From Hymenobacter psoromatis (GTDB taxonomy: Bacteria; Bacteroidota; Bacteroidia; Cytophagales; Hymenobacteraceae): 64,000 nucleotides of DNA. A program made the translations under genes and the position numbers. The DNA lies in NCBI GenBank assembly GCA_001596155.1, contig CP014771.1, positions 3,534,001 through 3,598,000 of the forward strand, in the 5' to 3' direction. A model generated the notes under the pieces. The model did no database searches. It saw nothing but the letters and a program-made list of their open reading frames with translations, and was not told the origin of the DNA. Positions 17,725 to 25,362 of the stretch are shown here, piece by piece; the stretch's first letter is position 1; the number at the start of each line of letters is the position of its first letter.

Positions 17725-18750
17725 TTACGGATTAGAATTCAGGAATGCGTTGGGGTCGAGCTGGTAGTCCATCTCCACGGCCTGCTTCAGGGCCCGCACG
17801 ATGGCGCGGCGGCCCAGCTCTATCTTAAACGTGTTCGCGCCGTAGCCCTGCGCCGACTCGAACACCTGGGCGGCTACCCGCCGGAACAAGTCGGGCGAGG
17901 CAGTTTGGCCTTCCAGCAGTTGTTCGGCTGCCTGGTCGCGCCAGGGCTTGTGGGCCACCCCGCCCAGCGCGAAGCGGGCCGTTTTGATGGTGTCGCCGGC
18001 CATTTCCAGCCCCACCGCCACACTCACCGTGGCGAAGGCGTAGCTGGTGCGGTCGCGCAGCTTGAGGTAGGTAAAGTGCTGCCGGTAGCCCTGCGCCGGC
18101 AGGTCGATGGCCGTCACCAACTCGCCCGGTTTCAGGGTGTTGTCATACTGCGGCGTATCGCCCGGCAGGCGGTGGTAGTCCTCAAACCGGATGGTCCGCT
18201 CGCCCGCTGGCCCCTGCACGCGCACCACGGCTTCCAGCGCGGCCAGGGCCACGCACATATCAGAAGGGTGGGTAGCAATGCAGCTCTCGCTGGTGCCCAG
18301 CACGCCGCACACCCGGTTGTAGCCGGCCAGGGCCGAGCAGCCCGTGCCCGGCTCGCGCTTGTTGCAGGGGGTAGCGAGGTCGTAGAAGTACAGGCAGCGG
18401 GTGCGCTGATTGAGGTTGCCGCCGTTGGTAGCCGCGTTGCGCAGCTGCGGCGTGGCCCCGGCCAAAATGGTCTGGCTCAGCAGGGGGTAGCGCGCCTGCA
18501 CTTCGGGGTGGTAGGCGGTGGCCGAATTGGTCACGAGCGCGCCCAGGCGCAGGCCTCCACCGGGCAGCTCCTCGATGCGCTGCAAGGGCAGCCGGCCCAG
18601 ACTGGTGAGGTGGGTAGGGCGCGCCACGTTGTACTTCATCAAGTCCACGAGGTTGGTGCCGCCGCCCAGGTAGGCCGAGTGTTCGTGGCTGGTCTTGTCG
18701 GCCACGGCCGCATCCACGGCTTCGGCTTGCGTCAGGGTAAAGCTGTTCAT
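17725..18750 (-). CDS. FAD-binding subunit of the molybdenum hydroxylase (PaoB-like)
   Basis: 341 residues. The FAD domain shows YLGGGTNLVDLMKY (27-40) and ATNGGNLNQRTRCL (107-120), followed by four Cys at about 119, 129, 138 and 148 (TPCNKREPGTGCSALAG region). This Cys-rich insert binds an extra 4Fe-4S cluster in E. coli PaoB and related 4-hydroxybenzoyl-CoA reductase subunits. The C-terminal CO-dehydrogenase flavoprotein domain is complete. It relays electrons from the 2Fe-2S subunit to the acceptor. It ends 6 bp before the catalytic-subunit start, in the same operon. Confidence 0.9.
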   Translation of the reverse strand: MNSFTLTQAEAVDAAVADKTSHEHSAYLGGGTNLVDLMKYNVARPTHLTSLGRLPLQRIEELPGGGLRLGALVTNSATAYHPEVQARYPLLSQTILAGATPQLRNAATNGGNLNQRTRCLYFYDLATPCNKREPGTGCSALAGYNRVCGVLGTSESCIATHPSDMCVALAALEAVVRVQGPAGERTIRFEDYHRLPGDTPQYDNTLKPGELVTAIDLPAQGYRQHFTYLKLRDRTSYAFATVSVAVGLEMAGDTIKTARFALGGVAHKPWRDQAAEQLLEGQTASPDLFRRVAAQVFESAQGYGANTFKIELGRRAIVRALKQAVEMDYQLDPNAFLNSNP

Positions 18751-18775
18751 GGGTTCTAGGTTAGCAGCTAACAGC

Positions 18776-19336
18776 TTAAGATATAGGAATAATAACCAAA
18801 GTGCCGTTGTCCACCACGGCCTGGCCGTCGTGCAGCACCTCCATCACGGCCGAGAGGATGTTGGGGTAAGCGCCGCAGCGGCAGAGGTTGCCGCTCATCA
18901 GCTCGCGCACCTCGTCGGCGGTTTTGGCACGGCCCTCGTTAAGCAGGCCCTGCGCCGAGCAAATCTGGCCGGGGGTGCAGTAGCCGCACTGAAAGGCATC
19001 ATGGTCAATGAAAGCCTGTTGCAAGGGCGAGAGGTTGTCGGCGCTGCCCAGGCCCTCAATGGTTTCGATTTGCTTGCCCTGGTACACCGTAGCCAGTGCC
19101 AGGCAGGAGTTAATGCGTTGGCCATCAACGAGCACGGTGCAGGCTCCGCATTGGCCGTGGTCGCAGCCTTTCTTGGTGCCGGTCAGGCCCACGTGCTCGC
19201 GCAGGGCGTCGAGCAGGCTGGTCCAGGGCGCGATGTGAATGGTGCGGTCCTGGCCGTTCACGTGCAGGGTCACCGCCTGGGCGGGTACGATAGCCGGGGC
19301 GGGTGGCCCCAGCGGGGCTTGGAGAAAGTGGGGCAT
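18776..19336 (-). CDS. 2Fe-2S iron-sulfur subunit of the molybdenum hydroxylase (PaoA-like)
   Basis: 186 residues from the ATG at 19336 (MPHFLQAPLGPPAP). The ferredoxin-like cluster is at Cys 58, 63, 66 and 78 (KKGCDHGQCGACTVLVDG). The second helical 2Fe-2S cluster is at Cys 117, 120, 152 and 154 (FQCGYCTPGQ and LCRCG). Unlike E. coli PaoA it lacks a twin-arginine signal, so the complex is probably cytoplasmic. It is first in a three-gene operon with the FAD and (disrupted) molybdenum subunits. Confidence 0.92.
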   Translation of the reverse strand: MPHFLQAPLGPPAPAIVPAQAVTLHVNGQDRTIHIAPWTSLLDALREHVGLTGTKKGCDHGQCGACTVLVDGQRINSCLALATVYQGKQIETIEGLGSADNLSPLQQAFIDHDAFQCGYCTPGQICSAQGLLNEGRAKTADEVRELMSGNLCRCGAYPNILSAVMEVLHDGQAVVDNGTLVIIPIS

Positions 19337-19462
19337 AAGAACAATGAAAAGCGGAAGCGTAACAGTCGTACGCCTCCACGGAAGGATTTCTAAAACCAGC
19401 GCCAAAATGGCCAACCCAGGCGTGGGCCCAGCTTCCCCAGGCCAACGGCCTCGTTTAACTAA

Positions 19463-19494
19463 CCAGGGGGCCGCAATAGGTTGCGGCCCCCTGG
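19463..19494 (-). terminator. Strong GC hairpin downstream of the DJ-1/PfpI gene
   Basis: Perfect 14-bp stem CCAGGGGGCCGCAA / TTGCGGCCCCCTGG with a 4-base loop, located between the end of the DJ-1-like gene (19568) and the start of the PaoA-like gene. There is no long T run, so the termination role is inferred from position and stem strength. Confidence 0.6.
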
Positions 19495-19567
19495 CAGTTG
19501 TGACCTAGTTACTTCCAGCTAAGCGCACCAGTAGGAAGGACCGCGGGGGTGGCGCTGGAAAAACTAG

Positions 19568-20257
19568 TTATACCGAAACCTTCGGTAGCCGCTTGAGGAG
19601 CGCCTCGGCCAAAGGGCCCGACGAAGCCGGGTTTTGCCCGGTGAGCAGCAGGCCATCGGTGACTAAATGAACGGCCCAGTCGGCCGCCCGCGAGTAGAGG
19701 CCGCCTTCGGCTTTCAATTCGTCTTCGAGCAGAAACGGCACTGCCGCGACCCGTTTCACGCCTGCTTCTTCGGTGTTGCTGAAACCGGTGAACTGTTTGC
19801 CCGCGACCAGCGGCGAGCCGTCGGCTTTCTTCACGTGGCGCAGGGCACCGGGCGCGTGGCAGACGAGGGCCACCGGTTTGCCGGCCGCCAAAAATGCCTC
19901 AATCAGCCGGATGGAGTGCAGGTCCTCGGCCAAATCCCACAACGGGCCGTGGCCGCCGGGGTAGAATACCGTGGCGAAGTCGTCCTGTTGCACGCTGTCG
20001 AGGCGCACCGTGGTGGCAAGCTGCGCCTGGGCCGCCGCGTCCGCCGCAAAACGCCGGGTGTCGTCGCTCAGATACTTGGGCGTGGTACTCATCGGGTCGC
20101 ACGGCGGCCCCCCCCCTTTGGGAGAGGCCAGCACCAGGTCGATGCCGGCATCCTTAAATCGATTGTAGGCGGCGGCTACCTCTTCGAGCCAGTAGCCGGT
20201 CTTCTCGCCGGTGTTCCCCAGTTGGTCGTGCGAGGTGATGACCATCAAAATTTTCAT
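19568..20257 (-). CDS. DJ-1/PfpI family protein (type 1 glutamine amidotransferase fold, Hsp31-like)
   Basis: 229 residues. The nucleophile elbow is VALVCHAPGAL with its Cys, and the Glu of GYWLEEVAAAYNRFKDAG near residue 25 fits the Glu-Cys-His arrangement of Hsp31/YDR533C-type proteins, which detoxify methylglyoxal (glyoxalase III) or act as chaperones. DLVLASPKGGGPPCDP is also typical. It follows, 120 bp downstream, the AraC regulator transcribed the same way, and may be under its control. Confidence 0.88.
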   Translation of the reverse strand: MKILMVITSHDQLGNTGEKTGYWLEEVAAAYNRFKDAGIDLVLASPKGGGPPCDPMSTTPKYLSDDTRRFAADAAAQAQLATTVRLDSVQQDDFATVFYPGGHGPLWDLAEDLHSIRLIEAFLAAGKPVALVCHAPGALRHVKKADGSPLVAGKQFTGFSNTEEAGVKRVAAVPFLLEDELKAEGGLYSRAADWAVHLVTDGLLLTGQNPASSGPLAEALLKRLPKVSV

Positions 20258-20377
20258 GGCAGTTTGTCGGTTAGTGAACGTTTGGTTGCGTTGAAACGGT
20301 GTACCCGCTCAATGGCCACAAAGGTCCGCTACCCTGCTCAGGGAAACTTGCTGCATTCAAACGGATGCTTGCTCAAT

Positions 20378-21271
20378 TCAAACCTGGCGCACGGCCGAGG
20401 GAGCCAGGCCGGTCTGCTTTTTAAAAAAGTGGTTGAAATGAGCCGGCTCGTCGAAACCCAGGCTGTAGCCGATTTCGGCCACGTTCCAGTCGGTGTGCCG
20501 GAGCAGGGCGCGGGCTTCGCCGGCCAGGCGCTCGGCGATGTGGGCGGTCGTCGTGGTGCCGGTCGTCTCGCGCACGCAGCGGTTGAGGTAGTTGACGTGC
20601 ACGCTCAGCTGCCGGGCAAAGTCGCCGGCCGAACGCAGGGCAAACCGACGGGTCAGGGATTCGATGGGAAACTGCCGCTCCAGCAGCTCCAGGAAAGCGC
20701 TCGTCAGCCGCACCTTGGCATCGGGCTGCTGGTAGAGGGTGTCGGCGGGCCGCAGCTTCAGCGCATAGTGAATCAGCTCCGCCACGTAGTTGCGCAGCAG
20801 GTCGTACTTGAGGGGGTAGTCGGAATTGATTTCGGCGAGCATCTTCTCAAACAAGGCGCTCACGGCTGTTTGCTGGTCGGCCGTGAGGGCATAAACCGGG
20901 TGGCCGCCAGGCTGAAACAGCGGCTGGTCCAGCAGGCTGGGGCTGCCCTGCCCCCGGAAGAACTCCTCGCGGAAAAGGCAGTAAAAACCGGTGGAAGGGG
21001 CAGAAATCGGCTGGCAGCTATACGGCACCCGCGGGTTGAAAAACACCAGGGTAGGCTCCAGCATCTCCAGGCTTTTGTCGGCGAAGTGGTAGGCGTGGGG
21101 GTCGCGGTTGAGGGCAATTTTGTAAAAGTCCCGGCGACCGTAAGAAATCAGCTTGGCGCTGGGGACCCGCACTTCCTCCAGCCGAAAAACGTTGACCTGC
21201 TCCACCTCTGGTTGGGGCAGCCCTTGGAAGTAGTGCTGGTAAAAAAGGGGGAGCGACTCGGACTTGAGCAT
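20378..21271 (-). CDS. AraC-family transcriptional regulator
   Basis: 297 residues with an N-terminal sensor and a C-terminal HTH pair (RETTGTTTTAHIAERLAGEA, then IGYSLGFDEPAHFNHFFKKQ). It is a paralog of the 11712-12614 regulator, similar over its whole length. A good promoter lies just upstream, and part of it is supplied by a transposon-end-like repeat. Likely targets are itself and the DJ-1-like gene. Confidence 0.9.
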   Translation of the reverse strand: MLKSESLPLFYQHYFQGLPQPEVEQVNVFRLEEVRVPSAKLISYGRRDFYKIALNRDPHAYHFADKSLEMLEPTLVFFNPRVPYSCQPISAPSTGFYCLFREEFFRGQGSPSLLDQPLFQPGGHPVYALTADQQTAVSALFEKMLAEINSDYPLKYDLLRNYVAELIHYALKLRPADTLYQQPDAKVRLTSAFLELLERQFPIESLTRRFALRSAGDFARQLSVHVNYLNRCVRETTGTTTTAHIAERLAGEARALLRHTDWNVAEIGYSLGFDEPAHFNHFFKKQTGLAPSAVRQV

Positions 21272-21275
21272 CCGG

Positions 21276-21304
21276 CAAAGTTACCCAATCAGGACTTACG
21301 CAAA
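21276..21304 (-). promoter_or_regulatory. Bacteroidota-type promoter of the AraC regulator
   Basis: On the minus strand TTTG (21304-21301), 17 bp, then TAACTTTG (21283-21276), five bases before the ATG at 21271. This fits the Bacteroidota/Flavobacterium consensus TTG-N17-23-TAnnTTTG. The TTTG lies inside the AGGACTTACGCAAAA repeat. Confidence 0.6.
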
Positions 21305-21305
21305 A
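21291..21305. repeat. Solo copy of the miniature-element end
   Basis: AGGACTTACGCAAAA is identical to 15 bases of the left end of the element inserted at 7733-7869. No inverted partner was found nearby, so this is either a relic end or the end of another decayed element. Confidence 0.6.
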
Positions 21306-21644
21306 TTAGCAATAACACAGCCTGTTACAGCAGCGCCGGAATAAATGGCTAACTTAATTGCTGACGCAAAAACGCCGCCCAGGGCAGCAGACTAAACCCA
21401 TTGGGATAGGCTTAACCGTCCTATTCTTCTCGAAAGCAGCCTTTTATTTTTGAATGTTGCTTCAGCCGCAGCCAGAAATTCAGAAAAACTAGGTTATCAG
21501 GCTAATTTACTGGTCGAGCTTTTCCGAATGCGTTTAGTCTGGCCTTGTAGTATGGAATGAGGATGCTATACTTGTGTGCTGATAGGCTGATAATGAGCGG
21601 ATTATGAACGTTTTCTCCCTTCCTTCATCTTCTCTGCCTTCCCC
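21306..21644. other. Gene-free stretch upstream of the signal-peptide protein
   Basis: About 340 bp without a supported gene. It separates two divergent genes and must hold the promoter of the 21645 gene, but no clear TAnnTTTG box was found; TATACTTG at about 21568 is the nearest look-alike. No convincing repeat other than the solo element end at its edge. Confidence 0.4.
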
Positions 21645-22202
21645 ATGAAACAACTTTTGCCGCTTATTCTGCTGGCTGGCACCAGCTTCGCGGCTCAGGC
21701 CCAAACTCAGCCCGCGGCACCTGCCGAAACAAACCAGGTGGCAACGGCCACGACTGCCGCCGCGCAGGGGCAGAATGCCGCCGTCCTCAAAGCAGGCAGC
21801 CTGGTAGTGCTGGAAACTACGATGCCTTTGTCCTCAAAAAATGCGCAGATGGGGCAGTCGGTAACCATGCGGGTTAAGTACGATGTGGTCGTCAACGGCA
21901 AGACGGCTATCAGGGCGGGCGCGCCGGGTAGCGGCCAGGTAACGGCGGCCGAGCATCACAAAGGCCTGGGAAAAGAGGGTAGCCTGGCCATTAGGCCCAG
22001 CGTAGTGCAAGCGGTAGATGGGCAGATGATACCCGTGGTGGGAGCCAGCACAAGTGCGGCGGGCAGTGGCACGGCCGGGGCCGCTATCGGCCTGGCAGTG
22101 GTGGTAAGCCCGCTTTTTTTGCTGCATAAAGGCAAGGAAGCCAGCATTCCCGCAGGCTACGAAATGCAGGCAACCGTGGCAAACGAAACGGTTATCAACT
22201 AA
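21645..22202 (+). CDS. Secreted or periplasmic protein of unknown function
   Basis: 185 residues with a clear signal peptide (MKQLLPLILLAGTSFAAQAQ). An Ala/Gln/Thr-rich linker follows, then a beta-rich segment around LKAGSLVVLETTMPLSSKNA, and a glycine/alanine-rich hydrophobic stretch at about 142-160 (GTAGAAIGLAVVVSPLFLLH) that could be a membrane helix or hairpin. The C-terminal KGKEASIPAGYEMQATVANE looks like the end of a small beta barrel. I do not recognise a characterised family. Confidence 0.75.
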   Translation: MKQLLPLILLAGTSFAAQAQTQPAAPAETNQVATATTAAAQGQNAAVLKAGSLVVLETTMPLSSKNAQMGQSVTMRVKYDVVVNGKTAIRAGAPGSGQVTAAEHHKGLGKEGSLAIRPSVVQAVDGQMIPVVGASTSAAGSGTAGAAIGLAVVVSPLFLLHKGKEASIPAGYEMQATVANETVIN

Positions 22203-22256
22203 CCCGCCTGACTGCTGGCGGCAAGCTGCTGAGCAGCGAATCAGGCCTAATACAAA

Positions 22257-22321
22257 GCACGCAGCCAGCGCTACTCACTGACAGCATAGCTGCCGAGGGG
22301 TAACGCTGGCTGAGTGCTTTT
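22257..22321. terminator. Inverted repeat between convergent genes
   Basis: GCACGCAGCCAGCG (about 22257-22270) pairs with CGCTGGCTGAGTGC (about 22305-22318), followed by TTTT. It lies between the 21645 gene and the end of the esterase gene, which converge, so a bidirectional terminator role is likely. Confidence 0.5.
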
Positions 22322-22365
22322 CAGTGAAATGCCCTCGCTGACAGAGGGTTGAATGGATTTGCGAG

Positions 22366-22959
22366 CTACTGCTGGCTGATGCCCGCCCGCAGCATAGGCT
22401 CCAGCACGGCCCATACATTGGCGGCCAGCACGTGCTGGCCGGCGGCGTTGGGGTGCACGCGGTCGGGCAGGTTGAGGGCGGGGCGGCCCGCCACGCCCGC
22501 CAGCAGCGACGGCACCAGCCCTACCCCCTCCTGCTGCGCCAACGTGGCGAACAAGGCCCCGAATTCCTGCGCGTAGCGGCTGAGGCCGGGCACGGCCAGC
22601 GGCCCCAGGTCGAAGGGCACCTCCAGGCCGGCCAGCACCAGCGGCGCGGCCGGAAACTGCCGCCGCACCTCGTGCAGGATGTAGCGCAGGTTGGCCGTGG
22701 TTTCGCGCACCGGAATGCCGCGCAGGCCATCGTTGGCGCCCAGCGCCAGCACGAAGGCGGCGGGGGCGTGGCGCGCCAGCACGGTGGGTAGGCGCTGGCG
22801 GCCGCCCGCCGAGGTTTCGCCGCTCACGCCGTAGTTCAGCGCTTGGTAGGGTAGGCTGGCCGCGTCGAGCTTGGGCTGCATAAGCGCCGGAAAGCTGGCG
22901 GCTGCCGGCAGGCCGTAGCCCGCCGTGAGGCTGTCGCCGAAGAAAATCAGGTTGTTCAT
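22366..22959 (-). CDS. GDSL/SGNH-family arylesterase (TesA-like)
   Basis: About 197 residues from ATG at 22959. Block I is IFFGDSLTAGYGLP with the catalytic Ser, block III is LALGANDGLRG (Asn), and block V is DRVHPNAAGQH (Asp and His). This matches the TesA/arylesterase branch, which hydrolyses short esters or thioesters. No signal peptide is apparent, unlike E. coli TesA, so a cytoplasmic enzyme is likely. Confidence 0.9.
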   Translation of the reverse strand: MNNLIFFGDSLTAGYGLPAAASFPALMQPKLDAASLPYQALNYGVSGETSAGGRQRLPTVLARHAPAAFVLALGANDGLRGIPVRETTANLRYILHEVRRQFPAAPLVLAGLEVPFDLGPLAVPGLSRYAQEFGALFATLAQQEGVGLVPSLLAGVAGRPALNLPDRVHPNAAGQHVLAANVWAVLEPMLRAGISQQ

Positions 22960-23043
22960 AGTCAAAAAATGGCCCCTTGGCGACCCCCAAACGGGGTTGC
23001 CAAGGGGCTCAATAAGAACCTTGCCTGCGCGGCAAAAGTGCCC

Positions 23044-23709
23044 TTACGGTGCCAGTAGGGTCAGGCCGAAGAAGAAGAGCAGCTGCACCAGGTACACCAG
23101 CGGCGCCAGCGGGTTGCGCTTGGGGAAGGGCGTGCGCACAAACAGCAATTGCATGAGCAGCGCGAGCAAAAACCAGTCGCGAAAATTGCGCAGCGGCACC
23201 AGGTCGCCGGTCCAGTGCCAGAAGTCGTAGCGCCCGGCCACCGGCTCCACGCACAGGTCGAAGCCCACCATCAGGGCAGTGCCCACCAGCACCCGCACCC
23301 ACCAGGGTATCGGCAGGTAGGCCGCCAGCATGCCCGCCAGGTAGGTGGTTATCACCCAGTTGAGCCCAATAAGCCAGGGCGCGCCCATATACTGCGGCCC
23401 CAGCGTGGCCCCGTAGGTGTAGTGCCCAAACAGCAGGCCCGTGTTGGTGCCCACTATCTCGGCCACCATGCCCAGCAGGAACGCCTGCATCACAAACAGC
23501 CAAAACAACAGGCCGCGCTCTGGCTGAAACGCCGCCAGCAGCCCCGCCGATAGCAGCAGCGTGAGGGGCGTGTATTTCAAATAGAAGGCCTTGTCGTGGC
23601 TGAACGCCAACCCCAGAAAGCCCGTGATGTGAAACAGCAATATCAAGCCTTGCGCCAGGCGCAGCCGGGCAGAAGAAGCCGCCGGCGCGGATACGTTCGA
23701 TAACTCCAT
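23044..23709 (-). CDS. Carotenoid biosynthesis membrane protein (CruF/DUF422 type)
   Basis: 221 residues with about seven hydrophobic helices. AEIVGTNTGLLFGHYTYGAT and the acidic FDLCVEPVAGRYDFWHWTG block are characteristic of the DUF422 family, which includes CruF, the carotenoid 1,2-hydratase of monocyclic and bacterioruberin-type pathways. Its neighbour upstream in transcription is a CrtI-type desaturase, supporting a role in red or pink carotenoids. The exact reaction (hydratase or other) is not certain. Confidence 0.8.
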   Translation of the reverse strand: MELSNVSAPAASSARLRLAQGLILLFHITGFLGLAFSHDKAFYLKYTPLTLLLSAGLLAAFQPERGLLFWLFVMQAFLLGMVAEIVGTNTGLLFGHYTYGATLGPQYMGAPWLIGLNWVITTYLAGMLAAYLPIPWWVRVLVGTALMVGFDLCVEPVAGRYDFWHWTGDLVPLRNFRDWFLLALLMQLLFVRTPFPKRNPLAPLVYLVQLLFFFGLTLLAP

Positions 23710-23717
23710 TTTGAGGA

Positions 23718-23811
23718 GTTAAGAGTTGAGAGTTAAGAGTTAAGAGTTACTAATGGCTGATACCAGGAACGACCATTAGTAACTCTTAACTCTCAACTCT
23801 TAACTCTTAAC
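23718..23811. repeat. Inverted repeat built of TTAAGAGTTAAGAG-type units
   Basis: The left arm GTTAAGAGTTGAGAGTTAAG... (23718-23756) and right arm (23773-23811) are inverted copies over about 39 bp, with the GAG/AAG variants placed in slightly different order. It fills the whole gap between the CrtI-like and CruF-like genes. A related arrangement stands at 63692-63774. Confidence 0.7.
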
Positions 23812-25326
23812 TTATTTAGTAATTAGCTCGGCGACAATTTTGGCCGAAAGTAAACACAGCGGAATGCCGCCGCCCGGATGCACCGAGCCGCCGCAAAAGT
23901 ACAGCCCCGCCAGCCGGCCCGAAAAATTAGGATGCCGCAAAAAAGCCGCCAGCGCGTTGTTGCTGGAGCTGCCGTACAAAGCGCCCCCAAACGACGACGT
24001 ATCGGCCGCGATACCGGGTGGCGTCCACACCTTTTCGGCCCTGATAAGTGGCTCTAAATCAATATTCAGCGCTTGGCTGAGCTTGGCCAGCACCACGCGC
24101 CGCGTTTTGGCGGTGAGGGCGTCCCAATCCTGGCCCTCGTCGTGGGGCACGTTCACCATCACAAACCAGTTTTCGTGGCCGGCCGGGGCGTCGCCGAGCG
24201 TTTTTTTGGAGGTGATGTTGACGTAGATGGTCACGTCGTCAGCCACGGTTTTCTGCTGAAAAATGGCGTCGAACTCCGCTTTGTAATCGGCCGAAAAAAA
24301 GATGTTGTGCAAATCCAGCTCGGGAAATTCGCGCCCTACCCCCCAATAAAAAATCAACGCCGACGACGAGCGCGGCTGGCCCAAGGTGCGCTCGGGCGCG
24401 GGCTGGTGGGGTAGGAGGCGGCGGTAGGTCGGCACCACGTCCATGTTGCTCACTACCAAGCCGAAGTCGTACACATCCTGGTCGGTGCGCAGGCCCGTGA
24501 TGAGGTCGCCGGCCGTCAGAATCTCGCGCACCGGCTCATTAAATCGAAATTTCACCCCAAACTCCGCGGCCAGCCGGTGCAGGCTGCTAGCAATGGCGTA
24601 GATGCCGCCCTCGGGATAAAACGCGCCGATGCCGTGCTCCAAATGCGGAATGAGCGAGAGCGTGGCCGGTGCCTGGTACGGGTCGGAGCCGTTGTAAGTG
24701 GCGTAGCGGTCAAAGAGTTGCACCAGCCGCGCATCCTGCCCAAAGGCTGTTGAGTGGCGGGCGTGCATGGTGCCCGTGAGGCCGAGGGAGGGTAGGGCGG
24801 CCACCGCTTTCAGCGTTTCGGCGCTGAAATAGGTGCTGGCTTTGTGCAAAGATTTGTGCAAAAAGGTGCCCGCCGTGGCGTCGTAGGCCCGGCCGCTGCG
24901 CTGCAAGAATGCTTCAACTTGCCCGGCCGGCACGCCCAGCTTCTGCTCCACTTCGGCGGCGAATTTTGGCGCGTCGGCCCAGGCCGTGAGGCGCGTGCCG
25001 TCGGCAAAAAAGTAGTTGGTAATCGGGTCGAGGCGCTCGTAGCGGAAGTAGTCGGCCGGGTCGCGGTGGGCCAGCCGAAACACGTCGTCCACCAGCTGCG
25101 GCAGCGTGAAGAGCGACGGCCCAGCATCGAAGCGGTAGCCGCCGGGCAGGCTGAACTGGTGCATTTTGCCCCCAAACGAGCCGCCGGCCTCAAACACCGT
25201 GACTGGGTGCCCGGCCACCGCCAGCCGCGCCGCGGCGGCCAGCCCGGCCACGCCCGCCCCAATGATGGCCACGGGCTGGCGCGGGGAGAAAGTTTTCTTT
25301 TTCGTAAACACTAAGCCTCTAACCAA
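23812..25326 (-). CDS. Phytoene desaturase family protein (CrtI-type)
   Basis: About 504 residues. The FAD-binding beta-alpha-beta is VAIIGAGVAGLAAAARLAVA, followed by FEAGGSFGGKMHQFSLPG and FDAGPSLFTLPQLVDDVF, all standard for CrtI-type carotenoid desaturases and ketolases/isomerases. The C terminus has LYFCGGSVHPGGGIPLCLLS, the second FAD motif. The start is uncertain because no ATG is present: TTG at 25326 or GTG at 25311. It precedes the CruF-like gene and probably forms an operon with it. It could desaturate phytoene or act as a later 3,4-desaturase (CrtD type). Confidence 0.85.
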   Translation of the reverse strand: MVRGLVFTKKKTFSPRQPVAIIGAGVAGLAAAARLAVAGHPVTVFEAGGSFGGKMHQFSLPGGYRFDAGPSLFTLPQLVDDVFRLAHRDPADYFRYERLDPITNYFFADGTRLTAWADAPKFAAEVEQKLGVPAGQVEAFLQRSGRAYDATAGTFLHKSLHKASTYFSAETLKAVAALPSLGLTGTMHARHSTAFGQDARLVQLFDRYATYNGSDPYQAPATLSLIPHLEHGIGAFYPEGGIYAIASSLHRLAAEFGVKFRFNEPVREILTAGDLITGLRTDQDVYDFGLVVSNMDVVPTYRRLLPHQPAPERTLGQPRSSSALIFYWGVGREFPELDLHNIFFSADYKAEFDAIFQQKTVADDVTIYVNITSKKTLGDAPAGHENWFVMVNVPHDEGQDWDALTAKTRRVVLAKLSQALNIDLEPLIRAEKVWTPPGIAADTSSFGGALYGSSSNNALAAFLRHPNFSGRLAGLYFCGGSVHPGGGIPLCLLSAKIVAELITK

Positions 25327-25362
25327 TGGGGCCGGGGTAGAAGTTTAGCGGGCCGCGCGCTA

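Noticed and set aside
19667-21352. 561-residue plus-strand ORF across the DJ-1-like and AraC genes
   Set aside because: It runs through two well-supported minus-strand genes and their gap; low-complexity Gly/Val/Gln-rich shadow.
23718-23811. CRISPR-like array of TTAAGAG units
   Set aside because: Units are 7 bp, there are no spacers of constant size and no cas genes; it is an inverted repeat.
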